NCBI GenBank assembly: GCA_028685875.1
Contig: JAQUDD010000004.1
Location: 41,222 to 105,221, forward strand
DNA: 64,000 nucleotides
Direction: 5' to 3'
From: Candidatus Absconditabacteria bacterium
GTDB lineage: Bacteria; Patescibacteriota; Gracilibacteria; Absconditabacterales; Absconditicoccaceae
In this document: piece after piece, positions 50,184 through 60,051 of the stretch
How the letters are laid out: each line of letters starts with the position of its first letter
How positions within the stretch are numbered: the first letter of the stretch is position 1
Notes under the pieces: model-generated
Database searches by the model: none
What the model was told of the DNA's origin: nothing
Seen by the model: the letters and a program-made list of their open reading frames with translations, nothing else
Made by a program: the position numbers and the translations under genes

Positions 50184-50945
50184 TTATATTTGATGATAAA
50201 ATACCTCCATAGTAGTTGGCAGAGATGAATCTAGTTGAGACCAACGGGTTTGTAGGATAGTAGACGGATAGTCTGCCGGATTTGGGGTAACAATGAGATG
50301 GCAGTCTGGGAAATCTGATTTTCGAGTATTGTGGATAATATTTGAAGAATAGAAAGCGAGACAGAAATCTCCTTTATATCCGCTATATTCTCGCATGCTA
50401 TTGAGTCCATACCAGCGATAATCTATTTTTTGATATGGATCTAGGAGACTTTGAAATTGAGAATTATAAAAGAGGAAGTTGTAGATTAAGAAATTGCTAT
50501 TATGGAAGCGGAGTTCAATAATGTTGCTTTTTGCTCATTCGTAGTTTTCTTCTACTTCTTCTAAATAGCTATTTTCTTCATGTATAAGATTTTTAATTTC
50601 TGGAGTATTAATTATAAAATTATATTTTTTTTCTGTGTTTGTTGTAGAGGGAGAGAGTATTGTTCCAGAAGTAATCTCTATCATTTCTCCATCGATATCG
50701 TCTATGGTGAAAGGTTCTAATCCTCCTTTTCCCATTTTCTCCTCAAAGTTCCCTAGGATGTATGTTGTTCGTGGGAAATCCTTGCTTACTTGGTAATAAA
50801 ACTTTAGATAGGTGCTATCATTTCCCATAATGTGAGGATTCTTTGCCTCATATCGAAATATATAACTACAAAAAAATCCAATAAGAGCAAAGAAAAGGAC
50901 TATCGCTCATAAAATTATTCCGACGATTTTGAAGCCTTTTTTCAT
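50184..50945 (-). CDS. Single-span membrane protein, unknown
   Basis: 253 residues, ATG 50945 to TAA 50184; TGA is Gly in the membrane helix (GIIL-G-AIVLFFALIGFF) and at 50535. An N-terminal anchor is followed by an extracytoplasmic domain of mixed strands and acidic loops (FTIDDIDGEMIEITSGTILS, LHEENSYLEEVEENYE-like acidic stretch, then RFHNSNFLIYNF). A small Cys-containing end part (GDFCLAFYSS, FPDCHLIVTPNP) may form one disulphide. Family not recognised. The neighbouring NERD protein, also membrane anchored, is 131 bases upstream. Confidence 0.72.
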
Positions 50946-51076
50946 ACTCTGAGCATTGTAGATTTGCATAGACATAAGTATATTATTTTGATATAAAATG
51001 TAATGAAAGGGGAAGAAAATATTTTCTTCCTCTATATCTAGGAGAGTGATAGATTTAGAGCTCACCTGGTGCAGAA

Positions 51077-51808
51077 CTAACCTTTTCGATAACTAGAAAT
51101 AAATTTTTTGGAAAAACTTTTACGAATGTTTTTTATGTTTTCTATGTGTTTTTCTTTGTACTCATCTGATTTTTGAGTTAAAGGAAATAATTTTTCATAA
51201 ATAATTTCAATATCATCGTCCGACAATTCTTGTGAAAATTTTCTTTGTTTTATTGTTTTATAAATATTGTAGCGATTGATGATTTTGTGTTTTTTTGAAG
51301 TTAGTGTGATATTTTTTAAAGTACAACGATCACTAAAGGCGATTATAGAATGATATGGTATATTTTTATCGATTCATAAAAATAGTTTTAAGTAGAAAAT
51401 GTGAGAATCATTTTGCTTAATTGGATTGTAGAAATGTACTTTATTCCCGCGATCATAGGTTGCTGTCCAAGTATTTTGATTTTCGTTTCAAAAAATCCAA
51501 CCACTATAGTTTTTGGATTCAATAACATAAATTCCTGAATTATGCAAGAAAATAACGTCTATTTCTGATGAAACCTCCTGATCTAGGGTTTTGGGAATAT
51601 AAACATTAAAAAGGAATTTTGTATTTCCTGGAAAATCTTTTAATTCATCATAGACGAAATATTCTCCGCGTAATCCATCGTCACTCATAGTTTTTCCGTA
51701 AGAATTATGGGTTATTGCGAAATATTCCGTTTGTTTATATCTTACTCTCTTTATGATTTCTATTCCTATCCCCGTAAATAGTATAAGTGTTATAATTAAA
51801 ATTACCAT
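51077..51808 (-). CDS. Membrane-anchored NERD-domain protein
   Basis: 243 residues, ATG 51808 to TAG 51077, TGA as Gly at 51488 and once near residue 155. An N-terminal helix (VILIITLILFTGIGIEII) is followed by a NERD (nuclease-related) domain: GLRGEYFVYDELKDF, SEIDVIFLHNSGIYVIESKNYSGWIFG, with the Glu, Asp, Glu-x-Lys residues expected for a restriction-endonuclease-like fold (E, D, ExK). The C-terminal part is Lys-rich and helical. NERD proteins are thought to act on nucleic acids; here it would sit on the inner or outer face of the membrane. Confidence 0.85.
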
Positions 51809-52005
51809 TTTAATGATCTAAAAAACTTAAAACACCCTAGAATGCGGGTTCTTATAACCAAAATATCCGCCGTAAGACTTCTAACAAGATTATCCACACA
51901 AACTAGAGTGTTTCATTCCTTTATTAAAAGGGAAAAACAGTCTAACGAAAATACTTGTTCAAAGATACTTTGGCATAGGCAATTTTTATATATGGATATA
52001 TAGAA

Positions 52006-52086
52006 AATAGTCAAGAGAAGTCCGTAGGACAGTTTCGGTCAAAAACCCACGGGGAGCGAGTGGGGCGCCAGAATCTCTTGACTATT
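52006..52086. ncRNA. Small multi-branched stem-loop candidate
   Basis: A perfect 13-bp inverted repeat AATAGTCAAGAGA/TCTCTTGACTATT encloses a GC-rich 55-base core with two more hairpins: GTCC-GTA-GGAC and CCCAC/GTGGG. The core is far richer in G and C than its flanks, as is usual for structured RNAs in AT-rich genomes. The strand is unclear; the minus strand continues into TTTTC. Two copies of AATTGAGATAGTAAAA follow at about 52100-52131. The rest of 51809-52240 has no gene. Confidence 0.5.
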
Positions 52087-52240
52087 GCCCTTCATATAAT
52101 TGAGATAGTAAAAAATTGAGATAGTAAAAAAAAGTGGATTTCAATTTCCCTTTTTTCTTTATTAAACCATCAATACTATAACCAACGCTAGGCATTTGCT
52201 ACATCATTGGCACGATACCTTTATATTTTTTATAAGCAAA

Positions 52241-52607
52241 TGGAGGTGCGGAGAATCGAACTCCGGTCTAAAAGGCATGCATATCAACTTCTACCACGAT
52301 AGTCACTTTTTAACCAGAATTTTTTGAGTTATGATGCGCGGGAAGAAAAGAAAAGAGACAAACTTATTTTCTTATTTCTCATCACAACTTTTAGGTTTCC
52401 TACTTAAGTCTACCTCTCGCCTAGTAGGAGTCGAACGAAGAGGTTAATTACTGGCTAGACTAAGCGTAAGCTTTTACTAGTTCAGCTCTCGCAAGGAGAG
52501 ATTTTGATGCGTTAGCATTGTTTTTTGATTCATGTTATGCTCTAGAATCATCGAGCAGTGGCTATCAATATCCACGATATCCTTCCATCAAATCCAAAGT
52601 CACCCCC
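52241..52607 (-). ncRNA. ssrA: tmRNA (trans-translation RNA)
   Basis: About 367 nt on the minus strand. The 5' end GGGGGTGACTTTGGATTTGA pairs with the 3' end CACCTCC followed by encoded CCA, and the T-arm reads GGAGTTCGATTCTCC. In the middle a frame ends ...ELVKAYA then TAG, the presumable proteolysis tag; TAG (not TGA) is used as its stop, as this code requires. The region between the tag and the 3' end contains pseudoknot-like pairings. It rescues stalled ribosomes together with SmpB. Confidence 0.92.
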
Positions 52608-52666
52608 ATGGATAGCTTCAATATAGTTATTTCCTAGCAAAACTCAAATATAAATCTGTATCTTGA

Positions 52667-53302
52667 TTAAGCAGCTTTTTCTAAAGTTTCGTTAGCTCTT
52701 GCTATTTTCTTCTTTTTTGCTCAAGCCTTAAGACTACGCGCTCCTTTAATTCATAATTTTGCAACTTTGGGAACTTTACGAAGTCTGAGAAGTTTAATTA
52801 CATCAGCAAAAGGGATAATAGACACTGCTGAAATCCCCGCATCTAACAGATGCTGTTTTGCCTCTTTTCCTTTTCCTGTTAAAGCAGATTTGACACTTCT
52901 AAACGCATAGATCAGGCTATTTGCACCATCAGCGAAGACTCCCCAAGTTTGCTCCAGTCCTGCAATGTCCAAGGCAGCCTGTAATGCATCAATTGCTTTG
53001 AGTTTTTCTGGATCATTTTGATATTTTTCTTTAATCTCGTCTACGGATTCATGTCCTAGTTTCTCTTTTGCTTGTTCAAGGGTTTCTTTGTAGTGAGAGG
53101 GTAGATCTTCCTGATTTTGCTCAATTGCCTCAACTAATTCTTTTAAACGTTCACGAATATGCAATATTTCAAGCTGTTCTGCCTCCGAGAGCGTTTGTTC
53201 ATCAAAATCCCCTTCCAAGGTCTCTAATAAGAATTTCCCTTGATTGAGAATTTCTGTTCTCTTTTCTTGTTGCTGATCTCTAGAGTTGATAGCTGTCTTC
53301 AT
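52667..53302 (-). CDS. Helical protein with hydrophobic C-terminal module, unknown
   Basis: 211 residues, ATG 53302 to TAA 52667; TGA as Gly at 52751 and 52721. The first 110 residues are a charged coiled region (ILHIRERLKELVEAIEQNQE). Next comes ALDIAGLEQTWGVFADGANSL and a hydrophobic helix (ISAVSIIPFADVIKLLRL), followed by a repeated Lys/Ala/Leu tail (KVAKLGIKGARSLKAGAKKKK). That tail resembles helical pre-toxin or membrane-associating segments of some secreted multidomain proteins, but there is no toxin domain. No family assigned. Confidence 0.65.
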
Positions 53303-53443
53303 TGTTTTCTATTACTTAATAAAGCTCTTTCTATGATACGGATTTTTGGTAAAAAGGCAAAATCCCCTGCACATTTTATCTCGAATTGTTTTTAGAGAGG
53401 AGAAGAGTATACTTCTTTTTGATTTATCGACACATACCAACAT

Positions 53444-55165
53444 ATGAAAATAGGACTAGTAGGATCTACCAATGTAGGGAAGTCTACCCTCTTTAATAGA
53501 CTGATTGGACAGTTTAGAGCAATTGTGACTGACATCCCAGGGACCACAACCGACATTATAAAACACAAACTTCATCTCGAAAATGGTGGGGTTTTGCAGT
53601 TTTTTGATAGTCCAGGACTCCTTGATTTTACCGACGAACTCCCTTACATCAGCAAGATTGTACAAGATTCTGATTTTTTACTCTTTTTGGTTGATGATAG
53701 TGTGGGAGTGACTGCAAAAGAGCAGCATATTTTGGAGCTTATTAGATCTGAAGAAAAGCAAGACAAGACCTTGCTGATCATCAATAAACTTGATGTGAAG
53801 TGGAAAGAACATCAGTATGATCTCGCAGTAGCAGATTATTACGATTTAGGAATCCCCAATATTATTGGAATCAGTGCAAAATTGGAAAATAATCTGAGTG
53901 AAATTGAGGATGCTTTGATGAAAATTTATAAACAACGGAAACAAGAACATCCTGATGGAGGAGAAGAAGTGGAAGAAGAGAGAATCTGATTGGCGATCAT
54001 TGGGAAACCAAATGCTGGAAAATCTACTTTGCTTAATACGCTCGTGAAAGAGGAACTTGCGAAAGTAGAAGATACTGCGGGAACCACAAGAGATTATCTT
54101 GCAGGAGACTTTGAATGGAGAGGGAAAAAATTTACTGCCTTTGATACCGCAGGGATTAGGAAGAAAGGATCTATTCATGGGATAGAAAAAATCGCCTATG
54201 ATAAAACCAAGGCAATGCTTGAATATACCAGACCTATCGTGGTGTTTATGGTTGACTGTACCCAAGGGATCACCCATAGGGATATGACTCTTTTACAGGA
54301 AATCCATACTCTAGCCTTGCCGATTATCTTTGCATTGAATAAAGCAGACCTAGTAAATCCAAAGGGACTGGAGGCGATGCTCAGAAATGCTCAGAGTTAT
54401 TTAGAGTTTGCAAAATATATCCCTATTGTCACGATGACTGCCTTGGAAGGAAGAGGAGTTGAAGAGGTGATGAAAATGGTAGGGAAACTTCAACAAGAAA
54501 ATACCAAGAGAATCCAGACCAGAGAACTCAACAAGGCAGTTCAGCAAGAAATGATTATGAGACCTCCGAGGTTCCCTAAAAATAAGATTGTGAAAATCCT
54601 CTATGCAACGCAGATTGCTGTTGATGCTCCGACGTTTGTGATCTTTGTAAATCACAAATCAAGAGTGAACTTTGCGTTTAAAAAGTGGTTGGAAAATACG
54701 ATTAGGAGACATTTTGGATTTGTGGGAGTGCCTATTGTAGTCAAATACAGAAATAGAGGAGAAAATGGTATGGAAAGAGAAATTTTGGTAAAGTATAATG
54801 AAGAGGAGGCAGAACAACTTGAGGAAGCAGGAAATGAAGGAGCGGAAGCATCAAGTAATAATCCTTATCACAGAAAAAAAAGCTGAATGAAGAAAGCCGA
54901 TCAGCTCAACAATAAAGGGAAAAGAAAACGAGAAAAGACCGATAACAAATGAGAAGAAAGGGGAAGGTCAGAAGTAAAGATCAAACAAGCTAAAGTAGAT
55001 GTTAGCAAACAAAGGTTAGAAGAAAGACGCAAGAGAGAGGGGAAATATACGAATGTAAAAAAAGGAGATCAGAAAAAGCTGAACGAAATGTTTAGCAAAG
55101 TCTATGGAGAAAAGAATTTGGATAAAAATAAGAAAATTAACAAGAGACGTTATATGAAGAAGTAG
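53444..55165 (+). CDS. der: Ribosome-assembly GTPase Der (EngA) with basic extension
   Basis: 573 residues, ATG 53444 to TAG 55163-55165, TGA as Gly at 53987 (RI-G-LAIIGKPNAGKST), 54884 and one more in the tail. Two GTPase domains: G1 STNVGKST with FDSPG and NKLD; G1 GKPNAGKST with DTAG and NKAD. The KH-like C-terminal domain (RPPRFPKNKIVKILYATQ ... GVPIVVKYRNR, cited in parts) is complete. After it, where family members end (~440-490 residues), 90 more residues follow, rich in Lys, Arg and Glu and dependent on TGA=Gly. Der acts in 50S assembly; the tail may contact rRNA. Confidence 0.95.
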
Positions 55166-55190
55166 GTGTTTTACATTTTCATTAAGGAGA

Positions 55191-55664
55191 ATGATTACTA
55201 TTGCTTCAGCAAAAAACTCTGATTACGAAGATTTTCTTGATATCTTTGGTATTGTAGAAGAGCAACATAGACTGGCCCTTCCTCGAAAGTACACAAAACC
55301 CGATATTCTTTTTACTCAAGAGGAATATCAGCACTTGATAAAACAAAAAAAACATCAGATCTTTATGGCGAAATCAGGAGAAGAAAGTGTTTGAATACTT
55401 TTAGCTGAAATAAAATATGCCCCAAACAAACCAACGCTTAAAAAAAGGATGTATGTAGATATTGATACGATCTGTATTCGTCCTGAATGGAGAGGAAGAG
55501 GAATTGGGAAAATGCTTCTGGAAACCATTGAAATATGGACGAAAGAAAAGTGAGTTCATGATATTCAGCTTAATGTTTGGTCATTTAATCAGGAAGCTCT
55601 AGAATTTTATGAAAAGAATGAGTATATAATAGTTAGTTCACTGATGAGAAAACATTTATCATAA
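55191..55664 (+). CDS. GNAT-family N-acetyltransferase
   Basis: 157 residues, TGA as Gly at 55392-55394 and in KEK-G-VHDIQL. The acetyl-CoA loop RPEWRGRGIGKMLL (residues ~100-113) and the strand-helix end QLNVWSFNQEALEFYEKNEY are diagnostic for GNAT. The substrate is unknown; the combination with der and the tRNA-modification gene hints at a ribosome- or protein-directed enzyme but proves nothing. It lies 25 bases after der and 10 bases before the next gene, so it is probably in one operon. Confidence 0.9.
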
Positions 55665-55674
55665 GAATGTGTAG

Positions 55675-56685
55675 ATGCAAAATATTTATCAACCTAATCA
55701 AGAAACCTATCTCAAAGCTAAAGCACTCTTTGAATCTGATGAAGTGCTCGCTTTCCCAACAGAGACGATTTATGGACTCGGAGCCAATGCACTCTCAGAC
55801 ACTGCTGCTGAGAAGATTTTTGCATTGAAAGGAAGACCAAATGACAATCCGCTTATTGTACATGTAGGAAATAAACATCAAATTAGTGAGTATGCAGAGA
55901 TAGAAAATGGAATACAGCAGGTAATCATTGATAAACTCATGCCTGGACCTATAACGCTGCTACTTAAGAAGAGAGATATTATCTCTTCTGTAGTCTGTAA
56001 TGTTCCTTATGTTGGGATCAGGATCCCTGCGAATCAGATCGCACAAGAACTTTTGACGACAGTAGGATTGCCAATTGCTGCACCGAGTGCTAATATTTCT
56101 GGGAAAGCAAGTCCCACTACGGCTGCAATGGTCTATGATAATCTTTGAGAGCGTATTCCGATGATTATTGATGGTGGGGAGTCTGAAGCAGGAATTGAGT
56201 CCAGTGTTGTTCAGGTGATCTTCAAAGATGAGAAATATACCATTCTCATTCTGCGTCCAGGATTTGTGACAAAAGAGGATTTAGAAGCTTGTTTTGAAGG
56301 AGAAATAGAAGTACACTACTCACAAAAAAATCCTGAACTTTCTCCAGGGATGAGGTATAAGCACTACTCTATTGGAGGAGAAGTCAGAATTTTTTCTTCT
56401 TTGGAGGAGATTAGACTGGAAAAGAGTAAGAAAATCTGAGTTTTGGCAACTCAGGAGTTTTTACTTGATCATCAAGAATTCTTCGCACAGCAGGCAGGGA
56501 ATTTTCTTATCCAAGAGCGATGAACCTATCAGAATCTTGCTACTTGTGCCCATAACTTATTTGAGAAATATCATTACTTCGATATGGAGGGAGTAGATAT
56601 CCTCTATGTAGAACAACTTCCAGAACAAGGGATTGGCTACTCTATTATGAATAGAGTGAAAAGGAGTGCTGAACAGCATTCATAG
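55675..56685 (+). CDS. L-threonylcarbamoyladenylate synthase (Sua5 type)
   Basis: 336 residues, ATG 55675 to TAG 56683-56685, three TGA read as Gly. The YrdC domain has FPTETIYGLGANA, KGRPNDNPLIVHV, MPGPITLLLKK, VGIRIPAN and APSANISGKASPT. The extra C-terminal Sua5 domain ends in GIGYSIMNRVKRSAEQHS, matching the long two-domain form. It makes the threonylcarbamoyl-AMP used for the t6A37 modification of ANN-decoding tRNAs. CGA in IQE-x-GTYQN is at a variable site. Third gene of the der operon. Confidence 0.93.
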
Positions 56686-56782
56686 TATAGTATTCAGCTG
56701 TTTGAAAAAATTTACTAGAATAAATCATTGAAAGCTTGTCCGATAATCCTATAAGAGAGGAAGAAATTTTACTATCCTCTTG

Positions 56783-57997
56783 ATGGAGATGAAAAAAGGG
56801 ATGCCCCTACTTATAGCCGGGATTCTTCTAATTGGTTTTGGGTTACTTGCAGTATTTAGTGTAAGTATTTATGAATCGTTTGGATTATCGCTTTGTAATA
56901 AAGGAAGTGCTGAAACTATTGCTAAGTGTTTAGCAAGTTTTCCTGAACCAACAAATTACTACTATTTTCAACAGCAGATTTCGTCTCTCCTTTATATTGC
57001 TATTGCACTTTTTGTGGTTTGGAAATTTCCTATAAATATCATCAAAAGTCATAAATTTGCTACTTTTGCTTTAGTAGCCGCGTTCATAATTCAGATTTTA
57101 GTATTTACTCCCCTGGGGAGAACCTATGGAGGTGCAGCAGGTTGGCTCTATATACCCGGACTTCCAAGTATCCAGCCTTCTGAAATTTTCAAACTCGCCT
57201 ATGTACTTTTTATGGCAAGTTGGCTTCTGAGAAAAAAGGGGGAAATGCAGACTCCAAAATTCTTACTCAATTTCATTGTTATCTGTGCGCTTCTTTATGC
57301 AGTATTTCTCTTTATTCCTGACTTTGGAACGGTACTCATTCTCGGAGGAACTGCACTTATTATGGTGCGATTTGCAGGGCTAAGTATTAAAAAAACGCTT
57401 GCTATCCTCGTCTTAGGGCTCTTTGCGGGAGTTTTTGCAGGATTTTCTATGGCAGTAATTAATCCAAATCTGACCTATATCAGAGAGAGGTTTTCTTATT
57501 TCTTTGAAACAGATCAAGAAGCTAAGGCTGCCCAAAAAGAGAAAACCTGACGACAACCAGAACAGGCATTGATTGCTATTGGTGGAGGGGGATTCTTGGG
57601 GAAAGGATATGGAAAAGGATTGCAAAAGTTTGGATATATCCCTGAAGCACAATCAGACTTTGTCTTTGCTGCATATTCGGAGGAAATTGGATTTGTAGGA
57701 AACATGATTTTGCTTGCACTCTACTGCTGGATATTCTATTATTTTTTGAAGCATCTTCAATCAATCAGAGATCCACAATCCAAACTTATTGGAGTAGGAA
57801 TTACCTCGCTTTTAATGGTGCAGACTTTTGTAAATATCTGAGTAAATATACAAATTATTCCTAATACTTGAGTAACGCTCCCCTTTGTGAGCGCGGGAGG
57901 AAGTTCGCTTCTGATCTCTTGTATAGAGCTCTTATTACTGTATAAGATTCTTAGGTCTGAAGACCCTAAGAAAGTCTGACTTTCTTCTAAGGAATAG
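56783..57997 (+). CDS. SEDS peptidoglycan glycosyltransferase (FtsW/RodA)
   Basis: 404 residues, ATG 56783 to TAG 57995-57997. About nine or ten membrane spans. Diagnostic loops: QPSEIFKLAYV, FIPDFGTVLIL (with the conserved Asp), QALIAIGGGGFLGKGYGKG, IPEAQSDFVFAAYSEEIGFVG, and NTGVTLPFVSAGGSSLL. TGA codons are Gly in EKT-G-x-QPEQA and VNI-G-VNIQIIPNT-G-VTLPF, matching the invariant NIG and TG residues. It polymerises lipid II into glycan strands and works with a class B PBP such as that at 10728-13196. FtsW versus RodA cannot be decided. Confidence 0.95.
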
Positions 57998-58021
57998 CCC
58001 TTTATCTTGCCTGTTTTGTAT

Positions 58022-58885
58022 ATGCATATTAGTATTGATGAGCAGAACCTCCTCTGCTGTGAAGACTCCTCGCTCCATACTGGGAAACGTTATCAGCAGT
58101 TTTTTCAAGGATTTTCTTTTCAGAGTGAAAATAAACATCTCTTTGTGAGTCATAAGAAGACGATAAAACTTTTAGACTTAAAGGATCTTTGAAGCGGAAT
58201 GGGAGTGTTTTTTTGCTTAAAAAGAGATGTCCTAAGCGAAATACCGCTCTCTCTTGCTGCAGTACAGCTCGCTGCTCAGATTTTTGATGCTTGGGATGAG
58301 GAAGAAGGAAAAAAATATTATTTCTTGCCCTATTTTCCGACTAAGGAGGTTGAAGAAAAAAGTCAGATTTTTACTCAGCTGAAGCTCAATATTTCCCTTA
58401 GGAAGGATACAAAGGGAGTACTTCTCGAGACGGAAGAACAGGAGGTAGAACTAGAGAGCATCCAAGAGAAACTCAGCTTTTTATTTTGACTTACTCTGCT
58501 TTGGGGAAAGTTTGAAGCAAAAGGAGCGCAGTTGAATGCTATCAAATTTCATATTCCCCTGTTTGGACAATATTTGAAGATTCAAGAACAATTAGAGAAT
58601 ATACTGGAAGATTTACAGGCTGAAGGGATTTTTTTGCAGTCGAGCAGTAACAACGCAGGAGGAAAAATCTCTTATCAAATTACGAGTAATGATTATGAGT
58701 TGCTTGAAATTTTCGCGGAGTGGTATAAAGAGATTGAAAACTTTTCGCAAATCACTAAAAGAGAACTTGCTCTGCAAGCAGTGGCACAATTGAAGGAGTT
58801 CATTGGGGAAGGGAACTTTGATAATGCCTCTGAGATTGTGGAGGTAGTAAATACTTCACTGGTTAAGGTGCTGATCAAAAGTTAA
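58022..58885 (+). CDS. Two-domain protein, WhiA/LAGLIDADG-like (tentative)
   Basis: 287 residues, ATG 58022 to TAA 58883-58885; TGA as Gly at 58190 and 58487. The second half (LLWGKFEAKGAQLNAIKFHI, then PLFGQYLKIQEQLENILEDL and GGKISYQITSNDYELLEIFA) has the helix-strand order and spacing of a LAGLIDADG-type half, as in WhiA or homing-endonuclease derivatives. The first Asp/Glu and Gly of the motif are weak (FEAKG). The first half has no clear match. Function is open. It ends 24 bases before the UCG tRNA. Confidence 0.5.
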
Positions 58886-58908
58886 GGTATCATTGGATGC
58901 AAAGATAC

Positions 58909-58979
58909 GGGTGGTTGGTGTAGTGGTAACACATCGGTCTTCGGAACCGCTATCGGGGGTTCGATCCCCTCACCACTCG
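58909..58979 (+). tRNA. tRNA with UCG anticodon, candidate tRNA-Trp for CGA
   Basis: 71 nt, no encoded CCA. Acceptor GGGTGGT/ACCACTC (one G-T), D-stem GTGT/ACAC, anticodon stem CGGT/ACCG with loop CTTCGGA (anticodon UCG at 58941-58943), T-arm GGGGGTTCGATCCCCTC, discriminator G73. By the standard code it is Arg for CGA. But G73 and the CGGTCT...AACCG anticodon arm match bacterial tRNA-Trp (CGGTCTCCAAAACCG), and CGA stands at Trp positions in this genome. The D-arm is more like tRNA-Glu/Gly. Position 27-43 is mismatched. Confidence 0.85.
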
Positions 58980-59088
58980 TTTTTTTTGTTAAGAGACATT
59001 TTTGAGATCATCTTTGAAAAAAAGCTGTTTGCAATATTCACAAAGATTCTTAGAGTAAAGAATAGCTTTAGATTCTATTTCGTTTCTC

Positions 59089-59565
59089 ATGGCAAGTGTA
59101 GTGATTTTTTTCGTTTTCTTAGTTGCTTGATGAGGTATTTTTTTGATCTTTGGGACACGTTTTCTTGATATGATCACTTCCTCTGCAATGCAAGTATATC
59201 TCATGGTGCTGAGTGGGATAGCAATGGGGATGATCGTGCTCAGTGGTGGGATGCTTCTCTCTACTGCAGCAAATACTCTATTCATTAGTGAGCAAGCCTA
59301 TTTGGATTCAGGACACTGGGAAATTCAACAATGTGATGGAGCTAGCTCCGTGAGTAAACGAGGACCTACTAGGGAAGGAATTGCTTCATCCATAAAAAGT
59401 GAGGAGGAGATTATTGCCTGTGTTGAAAAGGCAGAACAAAAAATTCTCTTAAAAAAACAGTATAACGATAAAGAAACCTATCTTGGATTTGGGATTTTAT
59501 TTCTCTTGGGGATCGTGCTTTATGGACTGAGCTTCCCAAGATTTCTAAGACTATCGAGAAAATAA
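59089..59565 (+). CDS. Membrane protein with three spans, unknown
   Basis: 158 residues, ATG 59089 to TAA 59563-59565. The N-terminal span (VVIFFVFLVAGGGIFLIFG) contains two adjacent TGA-encoded Gly, so the true start is hidden under the standard code. A second span (MVLSGIAMGMIVLSGGMLLS) and a third near the C-terminus (YLGFGILFLLGIVLYGL) flank an extracytoplasmic part with two Cys. The end is basic (RFLRLSRK). No family recognised. A terminator follows. Confidence 0.7.
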
Positions 59566-59588
59566 TTATTGAATATAAGAAAATTAAA

Positions 59589-59623
59589 AAAAGCCTGACT
59601 CAAATACTGAATCAGACTTTTTT
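59589..59623. terminator. Terminator between convergent genes
   Basis: Stem AAGCCTGACTCA/TGAATCAGACTT (two G-T pairs) with loop AATAC and flanking A/T runs. Confidence 0.8.
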
Positions 59624-59637
59624 ATTATCATGAGTTA

Positions 59638-60009
59638 CTAGGCTGCTTTTTTTAACATTCCTACAAACTCTTCTTGTGTTGGGATTTCTCCTCTTTGAGG
59701 AACGAAAGGTATCTTAGTTTCAGATACTCCGGCTGACACAGGGACAATTTCTTGTCTTTGATTAAATACTTTTAATACATTTCTTGATGTTGTATGAAGA
59801 ATATTTCCTTGATCCCAAGGCTTCATTGTAAATGTATTAGCAATATTTTGGTCATAATATTCCTTTGTGTAGGGAGCAAATTTCAGAGTACCATCATTTA
59901 CCTTTTTAATATCTCTTTGTGATATATTGTGAGCTTTTTGGTTTCTTTTCCCATACTCTAAAGCATGGTGATTGAATTTTAATGTTGTAGGATCAATATA
60001 TTTTTTCAT
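59638..60009 (-). CDS. Small soluble protein, unknown
   Basis: 123 residues, stop TAG. Hydrophilic, with a Lys/His/Asn-rich first half (DPTTLKFNHHALEYGKRNQK) and a C-terminal EEFVGMLKKAA helix. No signal peptide, TGA or known motif. It lies 42 bases downstream of the SLH protein gene on the same strand. Confidence 0.6.
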   Translation of the reverse strand: MKKYIDPTTLKFNHHALEYGKRNQKAHNISQRDIKKVNDGTLKFAPYTKEYYDQNIANTFTMKPWDQGNILHTTSRNVLKVFNQRQEIVPVSAGVSETKIPFVPQRGEIPTQEEFVGMLKKAA

Positions 60010-60051
60010 GAGTATAGATAATAAGAGTATAAAATAATGTGTGATAGTGGA

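Noticed and set aside
52006-52086. SRP RNA or RNase P RNA
   Set aside because: The conserved SRP apical loop and RNase P P4/J motifs are missing and the size is too small for RNase P.
52667-53302. Toxin of a toxin-antitoxin pair
   Set aside because: Only a helical, Lys/Ala-rich tail resembles pre-toxin segments; there is no toxin domain and no partner gene.
58909-58979. tRNA-Glu or tRNA-Gly
   Set aside because: The D-arm is similar, but a seven-base loop centred on U33 gives anticodon UCG, not UUC or UCC/UCA.
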